A DNA stretch of 43,751 bases from Phycisphaerae bacterium (GCA_026386805.1 JAPLMX010000265.1:1-43751); one strand, 5' to 3'. Positions 14,695 through 23,508 are shown, numbered from the stretch's first letter. The notes: generated by a model from the sequence alone, not told the origin. Numbers and translations are program-made.

Positions 14695-17295
14695 TCAGCC
14701 CCTTTCCCACAGAACCAGGCCCAGATCGAACGGGCTGCTTTGGTCCGGATGGTTCGGCAGGACTCTCACGGCCACCCCATGCTGCCCCGTCGCCCGGCAC
14801 TCCATGCGGCCCGCAAACCAGTGTTCGCCATCGTCCGGGGCCTTCTGCTCATAGGTCATGGGGATCGCCAGGCCTTCCTGGATATTGCCCCACGAATCGG
14901 TCGGACCGTGGTACAGCTCGACCGCCACGTCGCGCGGCGGCACGCGCCCCAGCTTGATGAGCGCTCGCACCGTCAGCTCGGCGCCGACCTTCAACTGCGG
15001 CTGCCGTGGGTTCAGTTGCTCGCCGCCGTTGCCGTTGTTCGTGTCGAGCAGTACCTCCTTGATGGCAAACTCCGACCAAGTCTGGCGGATTTCGGACTTC
15101 CACTGGGCAAACGCCTTGGCCTTGGCCATGGCGTCGCCGGTGAGATAGCGGTAGCGAGCCGCCGCCGGACAGTAGAACCGCCGGGTGTATTGGGCGAGCA
15201 TCCGATGCGTATTGAACTGCGGCGCCACCCAGCGGACACAGGCTTTCATCCTCTGGATCCACGCCCGCGGCAGCTTGTCGGCCGAACGCGAAAAGAACAG
15301 CGGGATCACCTCGTTTTCCAGCACGTTGTAGAGGGCCTGGGCCTCAACCGTATCCTGGTACTCGGGACTCTCGTAGTTCTCGCCGGCGCCGATGATCCAG
15401 CCGCCGTCGGGAACATAGCCTTCGCACCACCAGCCGTCCAGCGTGCTCATGTTCAGGACGCCGTTGGCAGCCGCCTTCATGCCGCTGGTGCCGCTGGCCT
15501 CCATCGGCCGGCGCGGGTTGTTGAGCCAGACATCGACGCCCCGCACGAGGAAGCGTGCGATGTCAATGTCGTAGTCCTCCAGGAACAGGACGCGCCGGCG
15601 CAATTGCGGCAGAGCGCTGTTGTGGATGATATGACGGATGATCTCCTTGCCGGAGTTGTCTTTCGGGTGCGCCTTGCCGGCGAAGATGATTTGCACAGGG
15701 CGGTCGGGATTATTGACGAGCCGGGCCAGCCGCTCGATATCCCGCAAAAGCAGATCGCCGCGTTTGTAGGCAACGAACCGCCGGGCAAAGCCGATGGTCA
15801 GCGCCTCGGGATCGAGCACCTCCTCGGCCTGCTTGAGCTCGGCCTGGCACGTGCCGCGGCGCTGCATCTGGCCCATCAGCCGCTTGCGGGCGAAGACAAT
15901 CAACTGATTCTTGCACCGCTGATGCGCGCTCCACAGCTCCTCGTCCGGGATTTGGTGCACCTGGTCCCACACCGACTTGTCGAACACGGCCCCGGACCAC
16001 GTCGGTCCCAAGTACCGATCGTACAGACCGGAGATCTCGTCCGACAGCCAGGTCCTCAGGTGAATGCCGTTTGTGATCGAGATGATCGGAACCTCTTTCG
16101 AGGGCAGCCCCGGCCACAGGGATCCCCAAACCTCGCGGGAGATCTGCCCGTGCAGCTTGCTGACGCCGTTGAGGTAATTGCTCAGCTTGATCGCCAGCAC
16201 CGGCATCTTGAAAGGCTCGTTGTCGTCGTCGGGCAGCATGCGGCCCAGGGCCAGGAACTGCCGGCGATTGATGCCCAGATGCGGGAAATAGCCGCCGAAG
16301 TACTTGTCCATCAAGTCGACTTCGAATTCGTCGAGGCCGGCCTTGACGATGGTGTGCGTGGTGAAGATATTGCCGGACCTCGTGGCCTCGACCGCTTCCT
16401 CGAAGGTCATATTGGTCGCGCTGCGAAGTTGGCGGATGCGTTCCAGGGCCATGAACGCGGCGTGTCCCTCGTTCATATGGCAGACCGTCGGATTGATATC
16501 CATCGCCATCAGGGCCTTGAGGCCGCCGATCCCCAGCAGAATCTCCTGCCGCATCCGCAGCTCGCGGTCGCCTCCGTAGAGGCTGCTGGTGATCATACGG
16601 TCGCCGGGCGAGTTGGCCGGGATGTTCGTGTCGAGAAGGTACAGTTTCAGCCGGCCGACGGAAATGCACCAGACTTGCGCCTGCACGGTCCGGCCCGGAT
16701 ACTCCACCCCGATCGTCAACGGCCGGCCGCTCGATTTGCGCACCAGCTCCGCCGGCATGTTGAACAGATCGTTCTCCGCATACTCCTCTTGCTGCCAGCC
16801 GTCAATGTTCAGACGCTGGCGGAAATAGCCCTTCTGGTACATCAGACCGACGCCGACGAGAGGGATGCCGAGGTCCGACGCGCTCTTGAGATGATCGCCC
16901 GCGAGAATGCCCAGCCCGCCGGCGTAGATCGGCAGGCACTCGTGCAGGCCGAACTCCGCACTGAAATAGGCAATCACCACATCGGACGGGTTGCCGCAAA
17001 CCTTCTGAAACCACGTCGGTCCGTTGAGATAGGAGCCGAGCGACTCCGCGATCCGGTTCAGCTCGTTGCAGAAGCTCTCATTCCCCGACAGGGCTTCCAG
17101 CCGCGACTGGGCCACGCTTCCCAGCAGCTTCACCGGATTGTGTCCGCCAGCCGCCCACAGGGCCGGGTCAATCCGCTTGAACAGCTCGATGAACTGGGGA
17201 CTCCAGCACCAGTAGACGTTTTTGGAAAGACGATCCAATTCCTTCAGGGAATCAGGCAGTGCCGGCAGAACCGTGAAGCTACGCACACTCGGCAT
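14695..17295 (-). CDS. glgP: Alpha-glucan (glycogen) phosphorylase
   Basis: 866 residues from the ATG at 17295, which has GAGGAG seven bases upstream. The N-terminus (LPALPDSLKELDRLSKNVYW) is the DUF3417-type segment of bacterial and archaeal alpha-glucan phosphorylases of the Thermotoga type. FSAEFGLHECLPIYAGGLG and MNEGHAAF follow. The PLP-lysine segment EASGTSGMKAAANGVLN is near residue 605. The enzyme releases glucose-1-phosphate from the non-reducing ends of glycogen or maltodextrin in the cytoplasm. The gene lies 180 bases downstream of a strong terminator and the candidate RNA at 17476-17709, on the same strand. No other glycogen gene is in the window. No sign of damage. Confidence 0.93.
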   Translation of the reverse strand: MPSVRSFTVLPALPDSLKELDRLSKNVYWCWSPQFIELFKRIDPALWAAGGHNPVKLLGSVAQSRLEALSGNESFCNELNRIAESLGSYLNGPTWFQKVCGNPSDVVIAYFSAEFGLHECLPIYAGGLGILAGDHLKSASDLGIPLVGVGLMYQKGYFRQRLNIDGWQQEEYAENDLFNMPAELVRKSSGRPLTIGVEYPGRTVQAQVWCISVGRLKLYLLDTNIPANSPGDRMITSSLYGGDRELRMRQEILLGIGGLKALMAMDINPTVCHMNEGHAAFMALERIRQLRSATNMTFEEAVEATRSGNIFTTHTIVKAGLDEFEVDLMDKYFGGYFPHLGINRRQFLALGRMLPDDDNEPFKMPVLAIKLSNYLNGVSKLHGQISREVWGSLWPGLPSKEVPIISITNGIHLRTWLSDEISGLYDRYLGPTWSGAVFDKSVWDQVHQIPDEELWSAHQRCKNQLIVFARKRLMGQMQRRGTCQAELKQAEEVLDPEALTIGFARRFVAYKRGDLLLRDIERLARLVNNPDRPVQIIFAGKAHPKDNSGKEIIRHIIHNSALPQLRRRVLFLEDYDIDIARFLVRGVDVWLNNPRRPMEASGTSGMKAAANGVLNMSTLDGWWCEGYVPDGGWIIGAGENYESPEYQDTVEAQALYNVLENEVIPLFFSRSADKLPRAWIQRMKACVRWVAPQFNTHRMLAQYTRRFYCPAAARYRYLTGDAMAKAKAFAQWKSEIRQTWSEFAIKEVLLDTNNGNGGEQLNPRQPQLKVGAELTVRALIKLGRVPPRDVAVELYHGPTDSWGNIQEGLAIPMTYEQKAPDDGEHWFAGRMECRATGQHGVAVRVLPNHPDQSSPFDLGLVLWERG

Positions 17296-17475
17296 TTGAA
17301 CTCCTCGCAATCAACATCCGTACCCGAACGCCCGACAGGGAGCAAAGGTAAACCTTGGCTTGGTTATCGGCAATTCGAACAGACGGCTTAACCCCAAACG
17401 GAGCAAGGATTTGCAGAGCGCGGCAGGCCGGGCGGCCCGATAATCTCGGGCGCACCAGCCTTGGCGGAAAAAAGA

Positions 17476-17501
17476 AAAAGGCCTGCATGCACAGGCCTTT
17501 T
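17476..17501. terminator. Strong intrinsic terminator
   Basis: Perfect 10-bp stem AAAAGGCCTG/CAGGCCTTTT with loop CATGCA. On the minus strand it is followed by a long U-tract interrupted only by single Cs (17479-17465), so it should work well downward from 17709. It lies between the candidate RNA and glgP. Confidence 0.85.
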
Positions 17502-17709
17502 CTCTGTATACAAGCTCACCTCCACCTGTGCCGTACCGATGGCCATTGAAGGGAACCCATTACTTTCAGGTGGGTAATCGTTGCTTGCGTCCGGAAGTCC
17601 CACGGAGCGGGCGTTTCCGACCCGACAAGGCCTGATTTCCCTCGGTACGGGTATCGGTTCCTTCAACTGCTTGCCTTCGATACGAACACTGCAGGGGTCA
17701 GCCCGCAAC
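17476..17709 (-). ncRNA. Candidate structured non-coding RNA (6S-like or leader RNA)
   Basis: A transcript of about 235 bases is predicted on the minus strand: promoter at 17714-17742, start near 17706-17709, intrinsic terminator at 17501-17476. No open reading frame fits. It can form many perfect helices: GTTGC (17709-17705) with GCAAC (17584-17580), CCGTACCGA (17650-17642) with TCGGTACGG (17539-17531), TTGAAGGAACC (17666-17656) with GGTTCCCTTCAA (one bulge, 17557-17546), and CGGGtCG-GAAA-CGCCCG with a GNRA tetraloop. Some are mutually exclusive. Upstream CAGGCCTT (17634-17627) is complementary to the terminator 5' arm and could act as antiterminator, although AGGCCT is self-complementary so chance is possible. 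Size and end pairing would fit 6S RNA; an attenuating leader of glgP is the alternative. I do not recognise a family. Confidence 0.45.
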
Positions 17710-17713
17710 CTAC

Positions 17714-17742
17714 CCTATAGCAAATCCTTGATCTTTCGTCAA
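17714..17742 (-). promoter_or_regulatory. Sigma-70-type promoter of the candidate RNA
   Basis: Minus strand: TTGACG (17742-17737), a 17-base spacer, and TATAGG (17719-17714), preceded by TGC as an extended -10. It is one of the best promoter matches in the window and it does not precede a protein gene. Confidence 0.6.
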
Positions 17743-17860
17743 GGAAATAAAGGCCTACCATTCACTGGTCGGGGCCGGCGCTGGCCCCATCCAGGAGTTG
17801 TTATCGGCACCACGCGAGTCTTCTCTACAGGCAAAATCGCGCACGATCTCCCGGTGATCT

Positions 17861-19876
17861 TCACAACGTCCGCAACTCAGCGCTCACGGCGTGCTGGAGG
17901 CTCTCCAGAATCGCGGCCTGATAGTTGTCGACCGTCTCATGCGTCAGCGTTCCATCCTCATCGCGGAAGCTCAGCGAGAGCGTTACGCTCTTGGCACCGG
18001 GCGCGATGCCCTTGCCCCGGTAGATATCGACGAACCGGATGTCCTCCAGCTCCGCCGGTGCAACCCCCTTCACCGCACGGGCAATGTCCGCCCAAGCGAC
18101 CGGCTCGGCCACCACGATGGACAAGTCTCGCTCGATGGCCGGGAAACGCGGGATCGGCTTGATCTTGACCGACCCGCCGGCAAGGGCCATCAACTCGTCG
18201 AAATCCAGCTCGGCTCCGCAGGGCGCTAGCTCTTTGAAATCAAATCTTTCGCGAACCGCGTCCGAGAACACTCCCGCCTCACCCACGGCCCGGCCGCTCA
18301 CCAGCACGCGGGCCCCCGCCTGCGCCCAGGGCAGCTCCGCGGGCACGAATTCCACCGTGGCCGCGTGATGGAGGCTGCGAGCCAGTCCCTCGACGGCGCC
18401 ACGCAGCAGTCGCAGTTCGCCGTCAACGACGAGACCCAGCTTCGCCCGCTCCAACGGCAAGGAGTCCTTGACGTCCGTCGGGATAAACGTGTCGGCGATT
18501 TCGTAGATGCGGCACGGCAAGTTCTTGGCGTTGACGTTCGTCTTGAGGACGCCCGCCAGCGAAGCCAACAGGCTCCGGCGCAGCAGGTTGCCCGCCTTAC
18601 GGGTGACATCGCGAACGCCAAGGTGGCCAAGCGTGCCGCCGGCCGAGAAGAGGTCCGCGACCGCCTGGTCCACGAAATCAACGTTGATCGTTTCATAGAA
18701 GCCGCAGCCGTTGAGGAAGGTCCCCACCGCCTGGGCCAGCTTCTGCCGGCGGTCGGCGGGGGTTGCTTCGATCTGGATTCTCTTTCGCGTGGGCACCTTG
18801 TCATACCCGTACACGCGAGCGACCTCCTCGATCAGGTCCACCTCGCGATCGACGTCGCTTCGCCACGTCGGTATGGCGCAAAGGACGCAGCCATCCCGCA
18901 ATCGCGGCTCGAACCGGAGAGCCGACAGGATCTTCAGCACCACGTCGGTCGGCACCTCGATGCCGAGCAGCTTGCTGAGCCGGGACAGTCTCATGGTCAC
19001 TTCCAGCGGCTGGTACTTTCGCGGATAGGCATCCACCACGCCCTTGGCCACCCGGCCGCCCGCAAGCTGCACGATCAACTGCGTCGTGCGCCGCGACGCC
19101 CAGTCGATCCTCTCGATATCGACAATCCGCTCGAACCGGAACGAGGCTTCCGAGGGCAGTGCGAGCCGGCGCTCCGTCGTGCGGATGCAGACCGGGTCAA
19201 AGTACGCTTCCTCCAGGAGAATCGTCGTGGTCGAGTCCCCCACTTCCGTGGCGAGACCGCCCATGATGCCGGCGATCGCCACCGGCCGCCGGGCATCGGC
19301 AATGACGAGCATCTCCGGCACCAAATCGCACTGGCTGCCGTCGATACTGACGATCTGCTCGCCGGGTGCGGCCTTTCGGACGATGATTTTGCGGCCCTCG
19401 ATGGTCGCGTAGTCAAACGCGTGCGGCGGCTGGCCCGTCTCCATCATTGCGTAATTCGTCGCGTCGACGACGTTGTTGACGCTGCGCATGCCGACGGCTT
19501 CCAGCCGCTTGACCATCCAAGCCGGCGACGGTCCGATTTTGACGCCTTCGATGACGCGGGCTGTGTACCGGCCGCACCAATCAGGCTCGCGAATCTCGAC
19601 CTGCACGAGCTCGGAGGCGGGACGATCCGTCTCCTCCAGATGGATCTCGGGCAGCTTCAGCGTCTTACCTGTCGCGGTGGCCAGCTCGCGGGCGATCCCG
19701 ATGTGGCTCAGGCAGTCGCCCCGATTGCTCGTGACCTCCACGTCGATGACCACGTCGTCGGCCAACCGCTCGATCCCCTCGCAGGGCAGGCCGAGGTTGC
19801 TCAGAATCTCGGCAATCTGCTCGGCCTTCAGGTCGGTCTCGACGTAATCACGCAGCCAGTTCAGAGAGATCTTCAT
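17861..19876 (-). CDS. pheT: Phenylalanyl-tRNA synthetase beta subunit, short form
   Basis: 671 residues starting MKISLNWLRDYVETD at 19876. It charges tRNA-Phe as the beta half of the alpha2-beta2 enzyme. Recognisable parts are the B3/B4 core (VTSNRGDCLSHIGIARELA), the editing-region segment AGIMGGLATEVGDSTT with LPSEASFRFERIVD, the B5 segment, and a complete C-terminal anticodon-binding FDX-ACB domain (PRFPAIERDLSIVV to the end). The usual EMAP-II-like tRNA-binding insertion near residues 40-150 of the longer bacterial form is absent: the sequence runs straight from GLPCEGIERLA into DDVVIDVEVTSNR. That explains the length of 671 instead of about 790. pheS is not in the window. No disruption is visible. 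Confidence 0.93.
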   Translation of the reverse strand: MKISLNWLRDYVETDLKAEQIAEILSNLGLPCEGIERLADDVVIDVEVTSNRGDCLSHIGIARELATATGKTLKLPEIHLEETDRPASELVQVEIREPDWCGRYTARVIEGVKIGPSPAWMVKRLEAVGMRSVNNVVDATNYAMMETGQPPHAFDYATIEGRKIIVRKAAPGEQIVSIDGSQCDLVPEMLVIADARRPVAIAGIMGGLATEVGDSTTTILLEEAYFDPVCIRTTERRLALPSEASFRFERIVDIERIDWASRRTTQLIVQLAGGRVAKGVVDAYPRKYQPLEVTMRLSRLSKLLGIEVPTDVVLKILSALRFEPRLRDGCVLCAIPTWRSDVDREVDLIEEVARVYGYDKVPTRKRIQIEATPADRRQKLAQAVGTFLNGCGFYETINVDFVDQAVADLFSAGGTLGHLGVRDVTRKAGNLLRRSLLASLAGVLKTNVNAKNLPCRIYEIADTFIPTDVKDSLPLERAKLGLVVDGELRLLRGAVEGLARSLHHAATVEFVPAELPWAQAGARVLVSGRAVGEAGVFSDAVRERFDFKELAPCGAELDFDELMALAGGSVKIKPIPRFPAIERDLSIVVAEPVAWADIARAVKGVAPAELEDIRFVDIYRGKGIAPGAKSVTLSLSFRDEDGTLTHETVDNYQAAILESLQHAVSAELRTL

Positions 19877-20273
19877 GTCCTAAGCCCTTATAGAGACTCA
19901 CGAAAGAGTCACAGACTACCTGTGATGAGCTCTCCTGTCAACGCTGGAGGTCCAGAGAGACTCGCCGCCTGTGTTGCCGGCAGAACCGCTGGTGCTTGTC
20001 ATGCTGAACGCAGTGAAGCATCTGGCCCGTGATGGGAGTATGCAACGAATTCAAACGGTGTATCCGATTCGCAGGCCGAAGATCCTTCGCTAACGCTCAG
20101 GATGACAGAACAAGATCGAGAAGTCTCCGACGTTGAGGTCAGCGGCTTGTCAACATGGCCTGCTTGATGTAAGCTGAGGGCACGAAGTGAACAATGGAAT
20201 GGTCGGGTGGCCGCCTGATGGGAGATTCGTCGGCAGGCGAACGCGGCCGAATAGTTCAGCCTGGAGATCACCT
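19877..20273. other. Divergent intergenic region, pheT / enolase-family gene
   Basis: About 400 bases with no supportable gene. The middle is occupied by the second TCATCCTGAGC-family inverted repeat (19997-20107). No convincing promoter was assigned. Confidence 0.5.
19997..20107. repeat. Long inverted repeat, TCATCCTGAGC family, copy 2
   Basis: The left arm starts TGTCATGCTGAACGCAGTGA and the right arm ends CGCTAACGCTCAGGATGACA, separated by about 45 unrelated bases. Same family as 271-372 and 40425-40520. Confidence 0.75.
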
Positions 20274-21497
20274 ATGATGCAACCACGACGCGATTTCCTG
20301 AAGATGGCTCTTGGCGTCTCTGCGGCGCCGGGGCTTCTGGCACAGACTCGCACCAGTTCCGGCGGCGAACGAGCCGGCACACGTCTGCCGATCCTATCCA
20401 CGGGCAGCAAGATCAAGAGCATCGAGACGTTTACGAGTGGATCATTGAGCATCGTCCGGGTCCGGACCGACAGCGGCCAAGAGGGCTACGGCCAGATCGC
20501 TCCGTTCAACGCCGACATCTCGGCGACCGTCTTGCACCGGATGGTTGCCCCGCTGGCCCTGGGCCAAGACCCGGCCGCTCTCGACGCCATCTCCGATCAG
20601 TGCGTCGAAGCCAACTACAAATTCCCGTGGTCGTTCGTCTGCCGGGCGCTGGCCGGACTGGACACCGCTCTTTGGGATCTCCACGGCAAAACAACCGGCA
20701 AGAGCGTCTGCGAACTGCTGGGCGGCAAGCCTCGGCCCTTCCCGATCTATGGATCGAGCATGCGCCGCGACATCAAGCCGGTGGACGAAGCCGCGAGGCT
20801 CGCACGCCTGCGCGATGAGAACGGCTACCGCGCCTTCAAAATCCGGGTCGGCAAGGTCTGCGGCCACGACGAGGACCAGTGGCCCGGACGGACGGAGGAG
20901 CTGGTTCCGACCGTTCGCAAAGCGATTGGCAACGATGTCGCCCTGCTGGCCGACGGCAACAGTTGCTATACGGCTCCCAAGGCTATCGAAGTGGGCAAGA
21001 TGCTCGGGCAAAACAAGGTTTGCCACTTTGAGGAGCCTTGCCCTTACTGGGAATTGGAGTGGACCGCCCAGGTGGCGACGGCCATCAACGTCCCCGTCGC
21101 CGGCGGGGAGCAGGACAACGACCTGGCCCAATGGCGCCGCATGATCGCGATGCACGCGGTGGATGTCGTTCAGCCGGACATCTGCTACCTCGGGGGTATG
21201 ACCCAGGCGCTCCGCGTGGCGGATATGGCGGCCAAGGCGAGTTTGCCCTGCGTGCCGCACTCGGCCAACCTCTCGATGGTCACGGTCTTTACGCTGCACA
21301 TGCAGGGCGCCGTCCAGAACGCCGGACCTTACGTCGAGTTCTCTATCGAGCCTACGAACTGGACGGATAACCTCTTCGAGCCGGCACTGAAAGTGGCGGA
21401 CGGAAAAGTTCCCATCCCCAGCGGCCCGGGCTGGGGCGTGACGATCAACAAGAGTTGGCTCGCGAAAGCCGAGCGTCAAGTCACAGAAAAAGCGTAG
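20274..21497 (+). CDS. Tat-exported mandelate racemase/muconate lactonizing family enzyme
   Basis: 407 residues from the ATG at 20274 (a second ATG follows at once), with GGAG eleven bases upstream. A twin-arginine signal (PRRDFLKMALGVS) opens the protein. The enolase-superfamily barrel is intact: FKIRVGK on strand 2, metal ligands in LLADGN (Asp), FEEP (Glu) and AGGEQ (Glu), and the catalytic Asp-His dyad in VVQPD and PHSAN. Members with a His-Asp dyad abstract the alpha-proton of sugar acids (mandelate racemase, acid-sugar dehydratases). A sugar-acid dehydratase is most likely, but the substrate is not readable. The export signal is unusual outside Planctomycetota. It is followed within 22 bp by a leader ORF and the AAA+ ATPase. 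Confidence 0.9.
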   Translation: MMQPRRDFLKMALGVSAAPGLLAQTRTSSGGERAGTRLPILSTGSKIKSIETFTSGSLSIVRVRTDSGQEGYGQIAPFNADISATVLHRMVAPLALGQDPAALDAISDQCVEANYKFPWSFVCRALAGLDTALWDLHGKTTGKSVCELLGGKPRPFPIYGSSMRRDIKPVDEAARLARLRDENGYRAFKIRVGKVCGHDEDQWPGRTEELVPTVRKAIGNDVALLADGNSCYTAPKAIEVGKMLGQNKVCHFEEPCPYWELEWTAQVATAINVPVAGGEQDNDLAQWRRMIAMHAVDVVQPDICYLGGMTQALRVADMAAKASLPCVPHSANLSMVTVFTLHMQGAVQNAGPYVEFSIEPTNWTDNLFEPALKVADGKVPIPSGPGWGVTINKSWLAKAERQVTEKA

Positions 21498-21519
21498 AAT
21501 AGGTCAAAGGAGGACAACA

Positions 21520-21594
21520 ATGAAGAACCATCGAATGCACGTGTTGATTATGGCAGGGATTGTAGGAGGTTGCATCATCATGGCGAACCGATGA
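21520..21594 (+). CDS. 24-residue leader ORF overlapping the AAA+ ATPase start
   Basis: An excellent ribosome binding site (AAAGGAGGAC) stands six bases before the ATG at 21520. The peptide is Met-rich and hydrophobic (MKNHRMHVLIMAGIVGGCII, then MANR) and looks like the beginning of a secreted or lipoprotein signal. Its TGA (21592-21594) overlaps the ATG (21591-21593) of the ATPase as ATGA, the arrangement for translational coupling. The ATPase has no well-spaced ribosome binding site of its own, so this ORF may exist to deliver ribosomes. It may also be the stump of a lost secreted protein gene. Confidence 0.45.
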   Translation: MKNHRMHVLIMAGIVGGCIIMANR

Positions 21595-23078
21595 ACGATT
21601 TCGAACAATTCGGCCAACTCATCGACAGCGGCACCTACTGCGTCTCCATCGTCACCCACGAGGAGCGGTATGCCCTGGAGATCATCCGCAAGACCGCTGC
21701 CAGGCTCAAACGCGACATGTGGGTCTGGACCGTCGCGGAGGGCGTGCGGGATGGCCTAATCGACGGCAGCCCGTGCATCGCCGACACCGATGCCCCACCG
21801 GCGGGACTGTGCAGCCTGGCACGGGCCAAGCCCGGCTCTCTGTGCGTCACGCTTGACCTGAGCGAGCATCTGCGGGGCGGAAAGGCCCTGCGCATCCTGC
21901 GCGACATGATGGACAGCTTCCACAAGACGGGCATCGCCATCGTGATGATCGACAGCAACGACAACCTGCCCGAGGTCATCAAGGCCTACTCGAAACGATT
22001 CGAGCTGTCCTTTCCCGACGAAGAGGAGTTGCGGCAGATCGTCCGGGCCACTCTCCAGCGGCTCAATCGCAACAAGCCCATCGAGGTCGACATCACGCAC
22101 CGGGGCTTCGACACGATTGTCCGCAACCTGCGGGGCCTGACGCGCCGCCAGGCCGCTCGAATCATCAGCGACGTCGTGGCCCTCGATCAGCAGTTCAATG
22201 ACGACGACATCAATGTCGTGATTACCAACAAAAGGCGCATGATCCAGCAAGGCGGCCTCCTGGAGTACATGCAGACCCCGTTGGATCTCGACGAGATCGG
22301 CGGGATGCGAACCCTCAAGACGTGGCTCAACCAGCGCAAGGACGTGTTCAGCGCCGAGGCCAAGGCGTTCGGCATCACGGCCCCCAAGGGCGTCCTGATG
22401 CTGGGCGTGCAGGGGGCGGGCAAGAGCCTGTGCGCCAAGGCGATTGCCACGGCCTGGCAGCAGCCGCTGCTGCGGATGGACCCGGCCACGCTGTACGCCA
22501 GTTTCATCGGAGAATCCGAGCGCAACCTGCGCGAGGCCTTGCGCCAGACGGAGATGATGTCGCCCGTGGTCCTGTGGATCGACGAGATCGAGAAGGCGTT
22601 CGCCTCCGCCGCCAGCCGCAGCGCCGACGGCGGCCTCTCCCAGAGGATGTTCGGCACGCTGCTGACGTGGCTGCAGGAGCACCAGGCCCCCGTCTTCGCC
22701 GTCGCCACGGCCAACGACATCGAGGCCCTGCCACCCGAGCTGCTGCGCAAGGGACGATTCGACGAGATCTTCTTCGTGGACCTGCCCGCGCCGGAGGTCC
22801 GCAAGCAAATCTTTGCCATTCATCTGCGAAAGCGAAACCGCGACCCGGCGAAGTTCAACCTCGACACTCTGGCCGAGGCGTCCGAAGAATACAGCGGCTC
22901 CGAGATCGAGCAGGCCGTGATTGCCGCTCTTCACGAGGCCTACGCAAACAAGAGCGACATCGACACGGAACGAATCGTGGCCACCTTGAAGGGCTCGCCG
23001 CCACTATCCGCCACGATGGCGGAAAGAGTCGCGGCCCTGCGCCAATGGGCGAAGGGCCGCTGTGTGCCGGCGGATTGA
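21591..23078 (+). CDS. AAA+ ATPase, Ycf46-like
   Basis: 495 residues from the ATG at 21591. The first 230 residues form the alpha/beta N-terminal region typical of Ycf46-type ATPases. A single AAA+ module follows, with Walker A GVQGAGKS at 272-279, Walker B VVLWIDEIEK at 326-335, and FAVATANDIEALPPELLRKGRFDE giving sensor 1 and the arginine-finger region. The C-terminal helical lid contains YSGSEIEQAVIAAL. The family is widespread in cyanobacteria and other bacteria, and its substrates are poorly known. The start is fixed by the overlap with the leader ORF and by good agreement with the family N-terminus. The protein is cytoplasmic. The next gene, a PEGA lipoprotein, starts 49 bp later, after a hairpin repeat. 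Confidence 0.88.
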   Translation: MNDFEQFGQLIDSGTYCVSIVTHEERYALEIIRKTAARLKRDMWVWTVAEGVRDGLIDGSPCIADTDAPPAGLCSLARAKPGSLCVTLDLSEHLRGGKALRILRDMMDSFHKTGIAIVMIDSNDNLPEVIKAYSKRFELSFPDEEELRQIVRATLQRLNRNKPIEVDITHRGFDTIVRNLRGLTRRQAARIISDVVALDQQFNDDDINVVITNKRRMIQQGGLLEYMQTPLDLDEIGGMRTLKTWLNQRKDVFSAEAKAFGITAPKGVLMLGVQGAGKSLCAKAIATAWQQPLLRMDPATLYASFIGESERNLREALRQTEMMSPVVLWIDEIEKAFASAASRSADGGLSQRMFGTLLTWLQEHQAPVFAVATANDIEALPPELLRKGRFDEIFFVDLPAPEVRKQIFAIHLRKRNRDPAKFNLDTLAEASEEYSGSEIEQAVIAALHEAYANKSDIDTERIVATLKGSPPLSATMAERVAALRQWAKGRCVPAD

Positions 23079-23080
23079 TA

Positions 23081-23106
23081 TGTAGGATGGGCTTTAGCCC
23101 ATGCGG
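23081..23106. repeat. Hairpin repeat, copy 2
   Basis: Exact inverted copy of 160-185, with the ATGGGCT/AGCCCAT hairpin at 23087-23102. It overlaps the most upstream possible ATG (23101) of the PEGA gene, an argument for the later start at 23128. Confidence 0.8.
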
Positions 23107-23127
23107 AAGCTGAAGGGAATTCTCGGT

Positions 23128-23508
23128 ATGGCCAAGCAGACCATTGTCGTCATCGGCCTCGCAATGATCGTCCTCGCAGGCTGCGTCGAGCGGAAGCTAA
23201 CCATCAACACCGACCCTCAAGGCGCCATGGTCATTCTGAACGACCAGGAGATCGGCACTTCCCCCGTAACAGTCCCCTTCAACTGGTACGGCGACTACTG
23301 GGTCCGCGTCAGCAAGGACGGTTACGAGACACTCGACACCCATCGCAAGCTCAAGGCCCCGCTCCACGATCACCCCCCTTTCGATCTCATCGCCCAAATC
23401 CTCTACCCTGGCCAGATCGTCGACGCCTACGAATGGACTTTCGAGTTGTCGCCCAAAGAGTATCCCACGCGGGAACAGCTCATCGAAAACGGAGCAACTA
23501 AGGAGTAG
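23128..23508 (+). CDS. PEGA-domain lipoprotein
   Basis: 126 residues from the ATG at 23128, with GAAGGGAA nine bases upstream. An earlier ATG at 23101 belongs to the palindromic repeat and is less likely. The N-terminus is a lipoprotein signal with lipobox LAGC. A single PEGA module follows (KLTINTDPQGAMVILNDQEI, then GTSPVTVPFNWYGDYWVRVS, KDGYETLD), a small beta-rich domain found on surface proteins. The last 50 residues have no recognised domain. It is probably anchored in the outer or inner membrane facing the periplasm. It may share a transcript with the ATPase. Confidence 0.85.
   Translation: MAKQTIVVIGLAMIVLAGCVERKLTINTDPQGAMVILNDQEIGTSPVTVPFNWYGDYWVRVSKDGYETLDTHRKLKAPLHDHPPFDLIAQILYPGQIVDAYEWTFELSPKEYPTREQLIENGATKE

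Larger units (their letters stand above)
17296..17860. other. Intergenic region between pheT and glgP
   Basis: 565 bases between two co-directional minus-strand genes. Nearly half of it is taken by a candidate structured RNA with its own promoter and terminator (listed below). The 17740-17860 part next to pheT contains an inverted repeat TCCTTGA/TCAAGGA (17726-17746) overlapping that promoter. No protein gene is supportable. Confidence 0.5.

Noticed and set aside
23101..23127. Upstream ATG for the PEGA lipoprotein
   Set aside because: It belongs to the hairpin repeat and would put nine extra residues before a normal lipoprotein signal. The ATG at 23128 has a ribosome binding site.
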